64,000 bases of DNA from NCBI GenBank assembly GCA_964344935.1, contig CAYFPL010000011.1:1-64000 (forward strand), read 5' to 3'. Positions 1 through 8,490 of the stretch are shown piece by piece. Each line of letters opens with the position of its first letter. Position 1 is the stretch's first letter. The notes below the pieces were generated by a model. That model was not told the DNA's origin. It ran no database searches and saw only the letters and a list, made by a program, of their open reading frames with translations. The position numbers and the translations under genes are program-made. This DNA is from GCA-2731375 sp964344935. GTDB lineage: Bacteria; Pseudomonadota; Alphaproteobacteria; GCA-2731375.

Positions 1-1345
1 TGCCGCCAGCGTTGGAATTGGCGCTGTTGCCGCCAGCGTTGGAATTGGCGCTGTTACCACCGGCGTTGGAATTGGCGCTGTTACCACCAGCGTTGGAATT
101 GGCGCTGTTGCCGCCGGCGTTGGAGTTTGCGCTGTTACCGCCGGCGTTGGAGTTTGCGCTGTTACCGCCAGCGTTGGAGCGCGCCAAAGCTACCACGGCC
201 GCTGCGGACCGCGAAGCTGAGCCCAGGCCGTTTCCATTGCTGGAGAATCCATTGCCATTCAAGGACGAAGCTTCCCTGAACGCGACTTTCGCCGCCTTGT
301 TGCGATTGCCAGTTGCGGATTTGACGCGGCTGCCCAGTCCACCGGCATTGCTGACGAAGCCCTTGGTCAACTTGGCAAAGTTGACGGATGTGGTGCCAAT
401 GGCACGGGCCAAGCCTTTACCCCGATTGCCGGCTTGTTTGGATTTGCCTAGGCCTTTTCCGCCAGCGTTGTTGGATTTGTTGGCCTTGGATTTATTCGCA
501 GCCTGCTTGGCGGTCTTGTTCTTGGCTTTCTTGCCGGTATCCTTTTTGGCTTGTTTGCCGCTTTCTTTCTTGGCTTGTTTGCTGCCGTCGTTGTCCGGAC
601 CGCCGCCGTCGCTATTTTCAGCTTGATCTGTTTCGACGGCTTCCGTCTCGCCCGAAGATGGTTTCTTCTTACCCTCACGCTTGCGCAGTTCGACTTCCGC
701 GCCAGGTTCGGAGGAGACCGAACCAGTTTGGCCCGGGCGTACAATCACGGAACGTTCGCTGCCGCGGGCTGCGACCTGCACTGCACCCTCGGTCACATGT
801 ACAGCAGCACCCTCGGGGCGGATGCTGACCGTAAAGGTCGTGCCTTTGACCGTTGCGGCAAGATATGGAGTGACGACTTGAAAACGCTGCGCGGCGTTCT
901 TTTCAACCCGGAACAGCAGCGTGCCCAGGGATTGGATGATGTTGGTGAATAGGCTGTTGCCCTTATTGTCACCCACTGTCATCGCGCTGTTTGGAGAAAT
1001 GGAGATTTGATCGTTGCGCCGCTCCAGGACCGCAATTCCGTTGGGCCCTGTAATCAGCCCTTGGTTGGAATTGACACGCTCGCCGGCCGCTGCCGCACGG
1101 TTGCTGTCGGCACGACGCACGTCGCCGCTTACAGATTTGATAACCCAGCTATCGCCCGTCGCCTGAGCCATGCGCAATGGTTTCGCGGCAGCTAACTGAA
1201 TATCGCCGACTATGGTCGGTGACTGTTGGGATTGTTGATAGGTCGCATCTAGTCCGCCGTCGGCCAAGCCGAACGAAGGGAAGAGAACATTGAGACCGAA
1301 CAAAAAGCCAGCGGCGAGGCCAACTATTTTCAACTGAAGCGGCAC
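1..1345 (-). CDS. FecR-domain protein with C-terminal Asn/Ser/Gly repeats (partial, runs off left edge)
   Basis: The minus strand is open from a GTG at 1345 to the window edge, at least 448 codons. An AAGGAG ribosome site lies 7 bases upstream of the GTG. The first 29 residues form a signal peptide (hydrophobic GLAAGFLFGLNVLF, then a small-residue end), so export is expected. Residues about 60-200 resemble a FecR domain: an ERVNSNQG segment, a VKGTTFTVSI motif and a VTEGAVQVAA strand. A Lys/Gln-rich linker follows (repeated KQAKK), then Asn/Ser/Gly repeats encoded at 1-173. The gene is divergent from a two-partner-secretion-type transporter at 1556, which suggests a surface or secreted partner (inference). 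The true length and C-terminus are outside the window. Confidence 0.85.
   Translation of the reverse strand, partial: MPLQLKIVGLAAGFLFGLNVLFPSFGLADGGLDATYQQSQQSPTIVGDIQLAAAKPLRMAQATGDSWVIKSVSGDVRRADSNRAAAAGERVNSNQGLITGPNGIAVLERRNDQISISPNSAMTVGDNKGNSLFTNIIQSLGTLLFRVEKNAAQRFQVVTPYLAATVKGTTFTVSIRPEGAAVHVTEGAVQVAARGSERSVIVRPGQTGSVSSEPGAEVELRKREGKKKPSSGETEAVETDQAENSDGGGPDNDGSKQAKKESGKQAKKDTGKKAKNKTAKQAANKSKANKSNNAGGKGLGKSKQAGNRGKGLARAIGTTSVNFAKLTKGFVSNAGGLGSRVKSATGNRNKAAKVAFREASSLNGNGFSSNGNGLGSASRSAAAVVALARSNAGGNSANSNAGGNSANSNAGGNSANSNAGGNSANSNAGGNSANSNAGGNSANSNAGG
12..173 (-). repeat. Six tandem 27-bp units encoding GGNSANSNA
   Basis: Six consecutive 27-base units start at 12, 39, 66, 93, 120 and 147, with a further partial unit at 1-11. 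Read on the minus strand each unit encodes the nine residues GGNSANSNA. All differences between units (GCT/GCC, GGC/GGT, GCC/GCA, AAT/AAC) are synonymous. The array continues beyond the left edge. Confidence 0.95.
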
Positions 1346-1428
1346 GATACTGCTCCTTACAGAGTACGCAAATCTCCCGCTACCGCCCTCAAGCCGCTGT
1401 TGGAGTTTTCTCCATTATCAGCGTGGAA

Positions 1429-1470
1429 TTAACTGCAATTTAACCCTTCAATAAGTTAACATTCCGTTAA
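1429..1470. promoter_or_regulatory. Two TTAA-N7-TTAA boxes (CtrA-type) in the divergent promoter
   Basis: TTAA occurs at 1429, 1440, 1456 and 1467. The first two and the last two are each separated by exactly seven bases, giving two full TTAA-N7-TTAA sites, the consensus of the alphaproteobacterial response regulator CtrA. They lie in the AT-rich gap between the FecR gene (start 1345, minus) and the TpsB-like gene (start 1556, plus), so they could control both. Binding itself is inferred. Confidence 0.6.
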
Positions 1471-1555
1471 CGTATATAGTTTACAACCAGTTTTTTGCAA
1501 TTGTCGACATCTATGAGGGCGCAAGGAAGACTCATGAGGGGATCGACCAAGAACC

Positions 1556-3283
1556 ATGATAAAGTGGCCTAATGAATCGTTAATTGACGCTCCGAGAGTA
1601 AAGCCGATTAATCTGATTTTCCGGGTGGGACTCTGTCTTTCGTTGTTTTGCTGGGTTCAGCATGCCAACGCGCAAACGCGGCCGGATGCACCCTCAATTC
1701 TCCAGGAACGTGTGCAGCCAGAGGCGCCCGTGCCCCGCGGAGATGACATTCCCCTGCCCGAAAAAAAAGTCGCCCCAGCACCAGAAACTGAAAAGGTCGT
1801 GACGAACTTCCTTACCGGCGTCGAGGTGCAGGGCGCCACCGTCTATCCTGAAGGGGCCTTCGCATCCATTTACGAGCCGTTCCTGGGCAAGCCCCTGAAC
1901 GAGATGCAGGCCGAGAAAATCGTTGCTGCCATCACCAAAAAGTACCAGGACGACGGCTATATATTGAGCCGGGCAGTGGCCCGCCCGCAAGATCTGGAAT
2001 TCGGCATACTCCGTGTCGATGTCTTGGAAGGCTACATCGAACAGGTCACATTCGAAGGCCCGGTGGAGAAGCGCAAGCAACTTCTTTCCGACATGGCCGA
2101 AAAACTGCGCGCGGATCGTCCCCTCACCGTCGCCACATTGCAACGCTACGTCATGCTGATGGGTGATTTGCCAGGACTTGACGTACGGCCGGCATTGCGC
2201 CCCCTAAACGGGGATTCTGGGGCACATGAATTGGTACTTGGCCTCAGTCAGGATCCGTTCGAGGGCTTCGCCAGTGTCGATAATAGAAGCTCGCGGGTGG
2301 TGGGCCGCCATATTACCCAGGTTTCCGGCCGGTTTAATTCCTTATTCGGCCACTACGAGCGGACCGGCCTCTATTTTTATACCGTGCCTGAAGACAATCG
2401 GGAGTTGCTATTCCTCGAAGGGCAACAGGAGTTTGTCCTGAACGCGGAAGGCACGCTGCTTGGGTTCGACGGCTGGCATAGTGTTTCCGAGTCTGGCGAG
2501 CGGCAACAACGGTTCAATATTGACTATTATGACACCCGCGGCGCTGTTTATCTGGCGCATCCCATCATCCGCGGCAGTGATCAATCGTTGTTTCTGACAG
2601 GCACCTTCGAATACCGCAATACCGTTGAAACCATCGCTGGCTTCAACAATTTCGATGACCGCATCCGCTCCATCCGCCTCACCCTACGGGGCTATACCAA
2701 GGACGATTTCGATGGCGAGAATGTCCTGGTTCTCACCGCGAGCCAGGGCCTCGATATTTTGGATGCATCCCGTGATGACGCGCCAAACTTGTCTCGCAAC
2801 GGTGGCAAGGCGGATTATGCCAAATTGGAAGGTTACTACACCCGCTTTCAGGAACTGCCAGGGCCGTGGCTGGCGCAGTTTGGTTTGAAGGGGCAAGTCA
2901 CTTCGGATGGGGCGTTGTCGGCTGAGGAATTCCGCGTTGGCGGCGGTAATTATGGCCGGGCCTATGATCCTTCAGAAATCTCGGGCGATTACGGCGGCGC
3001 CGGATATGTCGAGCTGCAGCGCAATCTTGCTTCGCGCAACGAGTTTTTCAAGGATACCCAGGTTTTTGCCTTCTATGACCTGGGCGCAGCCTGGAACGAT
3101 GATCCTATTTTCGGCACCTCGAAAACCTCGCTCGCTTCCCTCGGGGTCGGCGTGCGCATGCTTTGGCCGAACCAGGTCCGCGCCTTCGGGGAAATCGCCA
3201 AGCCACTGACCGAACCGGTTTTTGCGGAAGGGGCGCAGGGTGACCATATGCGGTTCTTTTTCGGCCTGAACGTTCAGTTCTAG
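1556..3283 (+). CDS. ShlB/FhaC-type (TpsB) outer-membrane secretion protein
   Basis: This 575-residue protein has a signal peptide ending near HANAQ. It continues with a proline-rich linker and a POTRA-like domain (about residues 85-170, with EVQGATVYPEGAF and the segment DGYILSRAVARPQDL). The rest is beta-barrel-like with alternating aromatic strands and ends in a terminal Phe, as outer-membrane barrels do. Proteins of this family export a large partner polypeptide across the outer membrane. No canonical TpsA haemagglutinin is visible here; the divergent FecR-repeat protein is the only adjacent exported candidate. The ATG at 1556 has a weak ribosome site. Confidence 0.85.
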   Translation: MIKWPNESLIDAPRVKPINLIFRVGLCLSLFCWVQHANAQTRPDAPSILQERVQPEAPVPRGDDIPLPEKKVAPAPETEKVVTNFLTGVEVQGATVYPEGAFASIYEPFLGKPLNEMQAEKIVAAITKKYQDDGYILSRAVARPQDLEFGILRVDVLEGYIEQVTFEGPVEKRKQLLSDMAEKLRADRPLTVATLQRYVMLMGDLPGLDVRPALRPLNGDSGAHELVLGLSQDPFEGFASVDNRSSRVVGRHITQVSGRFNSLFGHYERTGLYFYTVPEDNRELLFLEGQQEFVLNAEGTLLGFDGWHSVSESGERQQRFNIDYYDTRGAVYLAHPIIRGSDQSLFLTGTFEYRNTVETIAGFNNFDDRIRSIRLTLRGYTKDDFDGENVLVLTASQGLDILDASRDDAPNLSRNGGKADYAKLEGYYTRFQELPGPWLAQFGLKGQVTSDGALSAEEFRVGGGNYGRAYDPSEISGDYGGAGYVELQRNLASRNEFFKDTQVFAFYDLGAAWNDDPIFGTSKTSLASLGVGVRMLWPNQVRAFGEIAKPLTEPVFAEGAQGDHMRFFFGLNVQF

Positions 3284-3353
3284 GAGGGCATCCATTCACG
3301 GCTGAGTCGGAATAGGGCCTGAAGGCAATTGCCGTCACGGGTAGGACCTTGAA

Positions 3354-4304
3354 ATGGACGTTTCCACGCCAGTGAACATGCCGGAACTCGGCGGCCTGGA
3401 TCTGGACTTCGACATCATCGACAGTCACCATCACCTCTTCGATCTAAGCGCTGTCTATTACCCCTGGCTCACAGACCGGTCGGAAGAAAATTTCTTGTTG
3501 GGCGACTATGAGGCGCTGAAGACGGATTACTCCTTGGCCGATTACCGGGTAGATGCCGGCCCGCTGCGTATTGTCCAGACTGTGCACGTGGAGGCGGAAG
3601 CGGATCACGAAAACCCCCTGGCGGAAACCCGCTGGCTGTCGGATCTGATGACAAAGGCGGAGATGCCCAACGCCATCGTCGCCCATGCCTGGCTGCACCG
3701 GCCCGAAAGCGCGGAAATTCTTGAGGCGCAGGCGGCATTTCCGGCCGTACGCGGCATACGCAGCAAACCCATAACATCCCCCACTGCTACTAGCCGTGAG
3801 AGCGTGCGTGGCCTCTCGGCCGGCATGCAGGACCCGGCCTGGCGCGACGGGTTGGGCCTGTTGCGGCAATTCGGGCTGTCATGGGACTTGCGGGTGCCGT
3901 TCTGGCATCTGGGGGAGGCGGCGGAGGTCTGCGCCCTTTATCCCGATTTACCCATCGTCGTCGAGCATACCGGTCTGGCCTGGGACCGTAGCGAAAACGG
4001 TCTGGCGGAATGGCGCCAGGGCATGAGGGCATTGGCGGCCATGGAACATGTACATCTGAAAATCTCGGAACTGGGCCTTGCCGGGGCGCCCTGGGATTAC
4101 GAAGACAATTCGCGCGTGGTGCGCGAGGCGATAGAGATATTCGGCTTCGGGCGCTGCATGTTCGCCTCCAACTTCCCGGTCGCCGGCCTGCGCATCGGCT
4201 ATGTGGAACAGGTCGGCGCCATCGCCCATATGATCCAGGATTGCTCCGCCGCCGAGCGCACTGCCCTGTTTCACGATACCGCGAAACAATTTTACCGGCT
4301 CTAA
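3354..4304 (+). CDS. Amidohydrolase-family (Amidohydro_2) metal-dependent hydrolase
   Basis: The 316-residue protein opens with DIIDSHHHLFDL, the first metal-binding strand of the amidohydrolase-2 group. This group includes 2-pyrone-4,6-dicarboxylate lactonase and fuconolactonase-like enzymes. Later matches are VQTVHVEAEAD, IVVEHTGL and MFASNFPV, which place the remaining metal and acid residues on a TIM barrel. The product is probably a lactone or dicarboxylate hydrolase; the substrate cannot be read from sequence. GTAGGA precedes the ATG by 7 bases. Its stop codon abuts that of the convergent dehydrogenase gene. Confidence 0.8.
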   Translation: MDVSTPVNMPELGGLDLDFDIIDSHHHLFDLSAVYYPWLTDRSEENFLLGDYEALKTDYSLADYRVDAGPLRIVQTVHVEAEADHENPLAETRWLSDLMTKAEMPNAIVAHAWLHRPESAEILEAQAAFPAVRGIRSKPITSPTATSRESVRGLSAGMQDPAWRDGLGLLRQFGLSWDLRVPFWHLGEAAEVCALYPDLPIVVEHTGLAWDRSENGLAEWRQGMRALAAMEHVHLKISELGLAGAPWDYEDNSRVVREAIEIFGFGRCMFASNFPVAGLRIGYVEQVGAIAHMIQDCSAAERTALFHDTAKQFYRL

Positions 4305-5201
4305 TCAATCCCGCGTTTTGGGCAGTTCGAAGTCCGCCGCCCGTTCCACCACCCGCACGATCTCGCTCAAGTCACCGCCACGCAGTCCCATCGCCATGGC
4401 TTGGCGCATGGTTTGATAGGTAGCGGCGGCGACATTTTGGGGAGCCTCAAGGCGTTCAGATTCCATACGCCAAAGCACCGCGTCCTTTTCTATGATGTGC
4501 ATGGGCGCCTCCATATTGAAGGCGCGATTCAATATGAAATTCGGCACCTTGGTCAGGGACGCGCTGTTCTGGCCGGAGCCTGAGTTCATCACGCCCAGCG
4601 CTTTCTCCGGGTCTACACCGCCCTTGGCCGCCATGACCAGGGCTTCGCAGGCAATAACCAAATTTGTGAAGCTCATGATGTTGTTGGAAATCTTCACAAG
4701 TTGCGCTTGGCCGACCTCGGGTCCGACATAGTGGATGTCCCGTGCAAAAGACTGCAGGAACGGCTCCACCTGGTCATAGACGGCCTGGGGACCGGACGTG
4801 ACCACAGTGATATCACCTGCCCAGGCCCGTTGCACGCCGCCGGTGATGGGCGAATCCAGCATGGCAATACCATTTTCGGACAGTGCCGTTTCCACCGAGC
4901 CCACCGCCTCGGTGCCCATGGTGCCCAGATTGACAAAGGTCTTCATCTGACTGCCCTTCAGAACACCGTCTTCGCCTGAGACGATGGCCTGGAAACTCTC
5001 GATGGTCGGCATGCAGGCGAAGACCACATCCGCCTCGCCCGCCACTTCCGCCGGTGAACCGAGAATACGGGCCTGTTTCTCAGCCAGGACCTTCGTGGCG
5101 GCGGGGTTGATATCGTAGACGGCCAGGGATTTCTCCTGATCCAGAATGTTGCTCGCCAGTGGTGCGCCGATGCTGCCCGTGCCGATGAAACCCGCCTTCA
5201 T
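4305..5201 (-). CDS. Beta-hydroxyacid dehydrogenase (3-hydroxyisobutyrate dehydrogenase family)
   Basis: The 298-residue protein begins with the Rossmann motif GFIGTGSIGAPLA. It has the family substrate-loop DSPITGG near residue 116 and the catalytic-lysine segment LVKISNNIM near residue 168. The C-terminal half is all-helical, as in 3-hydroxyisobutyrate, tartronate-semialdehyde and related NAD(P)-dependent dehydrogenases. It is cytosolic. The substrate is not determinable. It is transcribed divergently from the reductive-dehalogenase-like gene with only 83 bases between them, so the two may share regulation. Confidence 0.88.
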   Translation of the reverse strand: MKAGFIGTGSIGAPLASNILDQEKSLAVYDINPAATKVLAEKQARILGSPAEVAGEADVVFACMPTIESFQAIVSGEDGVLKGSQMKTFVNLGTMGTEAVGSVETALSENGIAMLDSPITGGVQRAWAGDITVVTSGPQAVYDQVEPFLQSFARDIHYVGPEVGQAQLVKISNNIMSFTNLVIACEALVMAAKGGVDPEKALGVMNSGSGQNSASLTKVPNFILNRAFNMEAPMHIIEKDAVLWRMESERLEAPQNVAAATYQTMRQAMAMGLRGGDLSEIVRVVERAADFELPKTRD

Positions 5202-5284
5202 TGTCGTCTCTCCCCATGCTCAACCATTTGCCTCGATCCATGATACGCTATGGATGACGCTGTTGAGAATGATCGGAGGCATTG

Positions 5285-7495
5285 GTGTTTTTCTCGACGA
5301 AAAGCCGCGAACGTCCTTATCACTTGGGAGCTTTCCCGTTCGAGACCCTGTCCAGGGATGATGCAATAACTGTGGAAGAGGCGGCTCGACCGCCCGTCAC
5401 AGCGCCCAAGTACGCCGCACCCGCCGTTGGCCCCCTGGCCAGATCCCTGCGGAGTTATCTGGACATTTTCATCGACACGGCCATGAAGGACCCTGCCACG
5501 GCGAAAGCACCTGTGCCCGACGATCCGCACCGGCGCATGGTGGACGTCAAGGGCTATGGCTACTTCATGAATGCTTCGCAGATCGGCATCTGCCGCATTC
5601 CCGACAAGGCCTGGACCACGGACGGCAGCCGACTGGATCATGAATATGCAGTGGTGCTGCTTTTGGAACATGGCCGGTTGCCCGAGACCGACAATCCCGC
5701 CCGCGCCTGGATTGCCCCGGCGTTGACCGAGGCCGGCGATGCCCGGATTGGCGGTATCGCGGTTTGCCTCTCGGGCCATATCCAGAAAATGGGTTTCCCC
5801 GCCGCCGCCCATGTCATCGGCGCTGGCAGCCTGGATCTGGAGCGGCTGGCGGTGCTGGCCGGCCTGGCGGTCCGTGATGGCGAAACCTTGCGCAATCCCT
5901 TCATCAAGGGTGGCTTTTCCATCGCCGCCGTTTCCACATCGTATGAATTGGCTCTTGATCGGCCCCTGGCGCGGGAGGCTCTGAATGCCATGGGTTTCAG
6001 CTATTGGCTTGGACGCAATGGCGCGACGTCCGGCAGAGAGCGCAACCGCCGCGCCAGGCGGGCGACCCATTTAAGCGCCTACCCCATGGAGACCGTGCCC
6101 CGGGTTGAGCGGCCGACCACCTTGATCCTGGATGACGAGGTGCCCAAGGTCTCGAAACGCGCCGCATTCTTCGATCGGGCCCTGCGCGGTGACCTGGGCG
6201 CAAAGGCGCAACGGGAACGGCACCGCTTCGCATTCAAGCAGCCTCATACCGCGGGCATGATGGCTTCCATGCGGGCCATGGTGCCGATCCAGGGCGGTGA
6301 ACCCAATGCCGGGGCTGACAAAGACGCGTACGGCGATCCCGCCGCCAATGCCCGGGCCATCAAGTCCCTATCCTATCTGCTGGGATCGGATTTGACCGGC
6401 ATTTGCGAAATACCCGATTACGCCTGGTTCTCACACGGCGCCAAGGGCGAGGCGATTACCCCCTATCACAAATATGCCGTGGTTATGCTGATCGATCAGG
6501 AATTCGAGACCATGGAGGGGGCATCCGGCGACGATTGGATTTCTGGCTCCCAGTCCATGCGCGCCTATCTGCGTGGGGCCGAGATCGCCGGCGTTATGGG
6601 CGATACCCTGCGGCAATTGGGTTTTCCGGCCCGATCGCAAACCAATGTGGACAGCGATGTCCTGCATATCCCCCTGGTACTGTGGGCCGGATTGGGTGAG
6701 TTGTCCCGCATCGGCGAACTTGTGCTCAACCCCTTCGTCGGCCCGCGCTTTAAATCCGTGGTCCTGACCACGGAAATGCCGCTCGAAGTGGACAAGCCCG
6801 TGGACTTCGGCCTGCAGTATTTCTGCGAGCATTGCACGAAATGCGCCCGGGAATGCCCTTGCGATGCCATCTCGTGGGGCGACAAGATCATGTTCAACGG
6901 CTATGAGATGTGGAAGCCGGATGCTGAGCGCTGTGCCCGCTATCGCCTCACCAACGCCAAGGGATCCGCCTGCGGCCGTTGCATGAAGACCTGCCCCCTG
7001 AACAAGGTGGTGACGGCCGATGGCCCGCTGCTGGAACGTCTCGCATCCTGGTGCGGCATCAATGCCCGCTGGCTGAAGCCGCTGTTGGTGCCCATTGCTG
7101 TCTGGCTAGACGACTATCTGGGCAAGGGCCGCCGCAACCCAGCTAAGAAATGGTGGTTCGATCTGGAAGTAGTGGACGATGTATGTGTTGAGCCAATCAA
7201 GGGCGTCAACCAGCGCGACCTGGATTTGAAGCACAAGCTCGACCCGGCGAAGCAGAAGATGGCCTATTACCTGGCGAACATGATGCCGGTGCCCAACGAC
7301 CTAAGACCTCAACCCGTGGACCGCAAGGCTGCCATCGCCATCGGTGAAGTATTGGAAAGCCCTATAACGGCGGCCATTCGCGCCGGCCGGGGCGAGCCCA
7401 AGCCCGACTATAACCAACCCACGCCGCCGAATTCCGACGGCGTCGTGGGCGAGGAAGCCCAACCGGCGGTCTATGGCAGCGCGGTGAAAACTTAA
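5285..7495 (+). CDS. Reductive-dehalogenase-like corrinoid Fe-S protein (cytosolic, catabolic type)
   Basis: The 736-residue protein has two 4Fe-4S motifs near its end: CEHCTKCARECP (Cys514, 517, 520, 524) and Cys550-x12-Cys563-x2-Cys566-x3-Cys570-Pro. These match the RdhA signature. The upstream 450 residues hold two related blocks (GICRIPDKAW...HEYAVVLLL and GICEIPDYAW...HKYAVVMLI), the duplicated cobalamin-binding fold described for the oxygen-tolerant catabolic enzyme NpRdhA. There is no Tat signal and no adjacent rdhB anchor, unlike respiratory dehalogenases. Length fits the catabolic group without a fused reductase domain. GTG at 5285 is preferred over TTG at 5282 because GGAGG ends 5 bases before it. 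Activity on organohalides is inferred; an epoxyqueuosine-reductase-like role is less likely given the length. Confidence 0.82.
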   Translation: MFFSTKSRERPYHLGAFPFETLSRDDAITVEEAARPPVTAPKYAAPAVGPLARSLRSYLDIFIDTAMKDPATAKAPVPDDPHRRMVDVKGYGYFMNASQIGICRIPDKAWTTDGSRLDHEYAVVLLLEHGRLPETDNPARAWIAPALTEAGDARIGGIAVCLSGHIQKMGFPAAAHVIGAGSLDLERLAVLAGLAVRDGETLRNPFIKGGFSIAAVSTSYELALDRPLAREALNAMGFSYWLGRNGATSGRERNRRARRATHLSAYPMETVPRVERPTTLILDDEVPKVSKRAAFFDRALRGDLGAKAQRERHRFAFKQPHTAGMMASMRAMVPIQGGEPNAGADKDAYGDPAANARAIKSLSYLLGSDLTGICEIPDYAWFSHGAKGEAITPYHKYAVVMLIDQEFETMEGASGDDWISGSQSMRAYLRGAEIAGVMGDTLRQLGFPARSQTNVDSDVLHIPLVLWAGLGELSRIGELVLNPFVGPRFKSVVLTTEMPLEVDKPVDFGLQYFCEHCTKCARECPCDAISWGDKIMFNGYEMWKPDAERCARYRLTNAKGSACGRCMKTCPLNKVVTADGPLLERLASWCGINARWLKPLLVPIAVWLDDYLGKGRRNPAKKWWFDLEVVDDVCVEPIKGVNQRDLDLKHKLDPAKQKMAYYLANMMPVPNDLRPQPVDRKAAIAIGEVLESPITAAIRAGRGEPKPDYNQPTPPNSDGVVGEEAQPAVYGSAVKT

Positions 7496-8490
7496 CGCAA
7501 ATGGCAGGACACGACGTGTCCCGGTGCCACTTCCTTTAGGTGTGGCTCCTCCGTCATGCAGCGCGGCTCGGCATAGGGACAACGGGTATGGAAATGGCAG
7601 CCCGGCGGCGGTTTGACGGGGCTGGGCACGTCACCTTGTAGAATGGTCTTCTTGCGCCGGATGGTGGGATCGGGAATGGGTACCGCCGACAACAGGGCCT
7701 CGGTATAGGGATGCTGGGGATCCGTAAATAGGGTCTTCTTATCGGTGTATTCTACGATCTTACCCAAATACATCACGGCAATGCGGTGGCTGATATGTTC
7801 AACCACGGCGAGGTCGTGGGCGATGAATAGGTAGGACAGGTTCAAATCCGCCTGCAAGTCCATCAACAGGTTGATGACCTGGGCCTGGATCGAGACATCC
7901 AGAGCGGAAACAGGTTCGTCGCCTATGATGACCTGCGGATTGAGGGCCAGGGCACGGGCAATGCCGATGCGCTGGCGCTGACCGCCAGAAAACTCGTGAG
8001 GAAAACTCTCCATTTGCGCCTTACGCAAGCCGACGCGCTCGAACAGCTCCGCCACCGTTTCCTTGCGCTCGGCGGCGGTGCCGATGTCGTGCACGCGTAG
8101 CAGTTCCTCGACGATATCGCCTGCGGACATGCGTGGGTTCAGGGATGAATAGGGGTCCTGAAAGATGATCTGCATTTCCCGCCGTATGGGCCGCATTTCT
8201 GTCTTGCCCAGGCCGGTAATTTCCTGGCCATTAAGTTTTATGCTGCCTTCGGTCGGATCCAAAAGACGCAATACCGTTCGACCGACCGTGGACTTGCCGC
8301 ACCCTGACTCGCCCACCAGACCCAGGGTTTCGCCTTGGTTGATGTGAAAACTAACGCCATCAACGGCATAGACATAGCCACTGGTACGCGACAGCAGGCC
8401 CTTCTTGACGGGGAAGTGCTTCTTCAGGCCCGTCACCTCGAGAAGTGGCGGCGCCCCGCCATTGCTTGCTGTCGGCGCGGCGTCAGCCAT
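7492..8490 (-). CDS. Peptide ABC transporter ATP-binding protein (DppF/OppF type), importer 1
   Basis: The 332-residue protein has Walker A GESGCGKST, the FQDPYSSLNPRM Q-loop, signature FSGGQRQRIGIARAL, Walker B VIIGDEPVSALD and H-loop FIAHDLAVV. The oligopeptide-family C-terminal extension carries a Cys-containing segment (PGCHFHTRCPYAEPRC) that may bind an Fe-S cluster. The ATG at 8490 overlaps the end of the upstream ATPase gene by 8 bases, so translation is coupled; a longer open frame to 8616 is rejected. It is the last gene of a five-gene importer operon. Its stop overlaps that of the convergent dehalogenase-like gene. Confidence 0.93.
   Translation of the reverse strand: MADAAPTASNGGAPPLLEVTGLKKHFPVKKGLLSRTSGYVYAVDGVSFHINQGETLGLVGESGCGKSTVGRTVLRLLDPTEGSIKLNGQEITGLGKTEMRPIRREMQIIFQDPYSSLNPRMSAGDIVEELLRVHDIGTAAERKETVAELFERVGLRKAQMESFPHEFSGGQRQRIGIARALALNPQVIIGDEPVSALDVSIQAQVINLLMDLQADLNLSYLFIAHDLAVVEHISHRIAVMYLGKIVEYTDKKTLFTDPQHPYTEALLSAVPIPDPTIRRKKTILQGDVPSPVKPPPGCHFHTRCPYAEPRCMTEEPHLKEVAPGHVVSCHLR

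Noticed and set aside
12..173. Possible CRISPR array from regular 27-bp repeats
   Set aside because: The units are contiguous with no spacers, differ only at synonymous sites, and lie inside a coding frame.
12..626. Long plus-strand frame with Leu/Pro/Ala repeats
   Set aside because: It is the antisense of the FecR-repeat gene, which has a ribosome site, signal peptide and FecR domain; the plus frame has no start context or recognisable domain.
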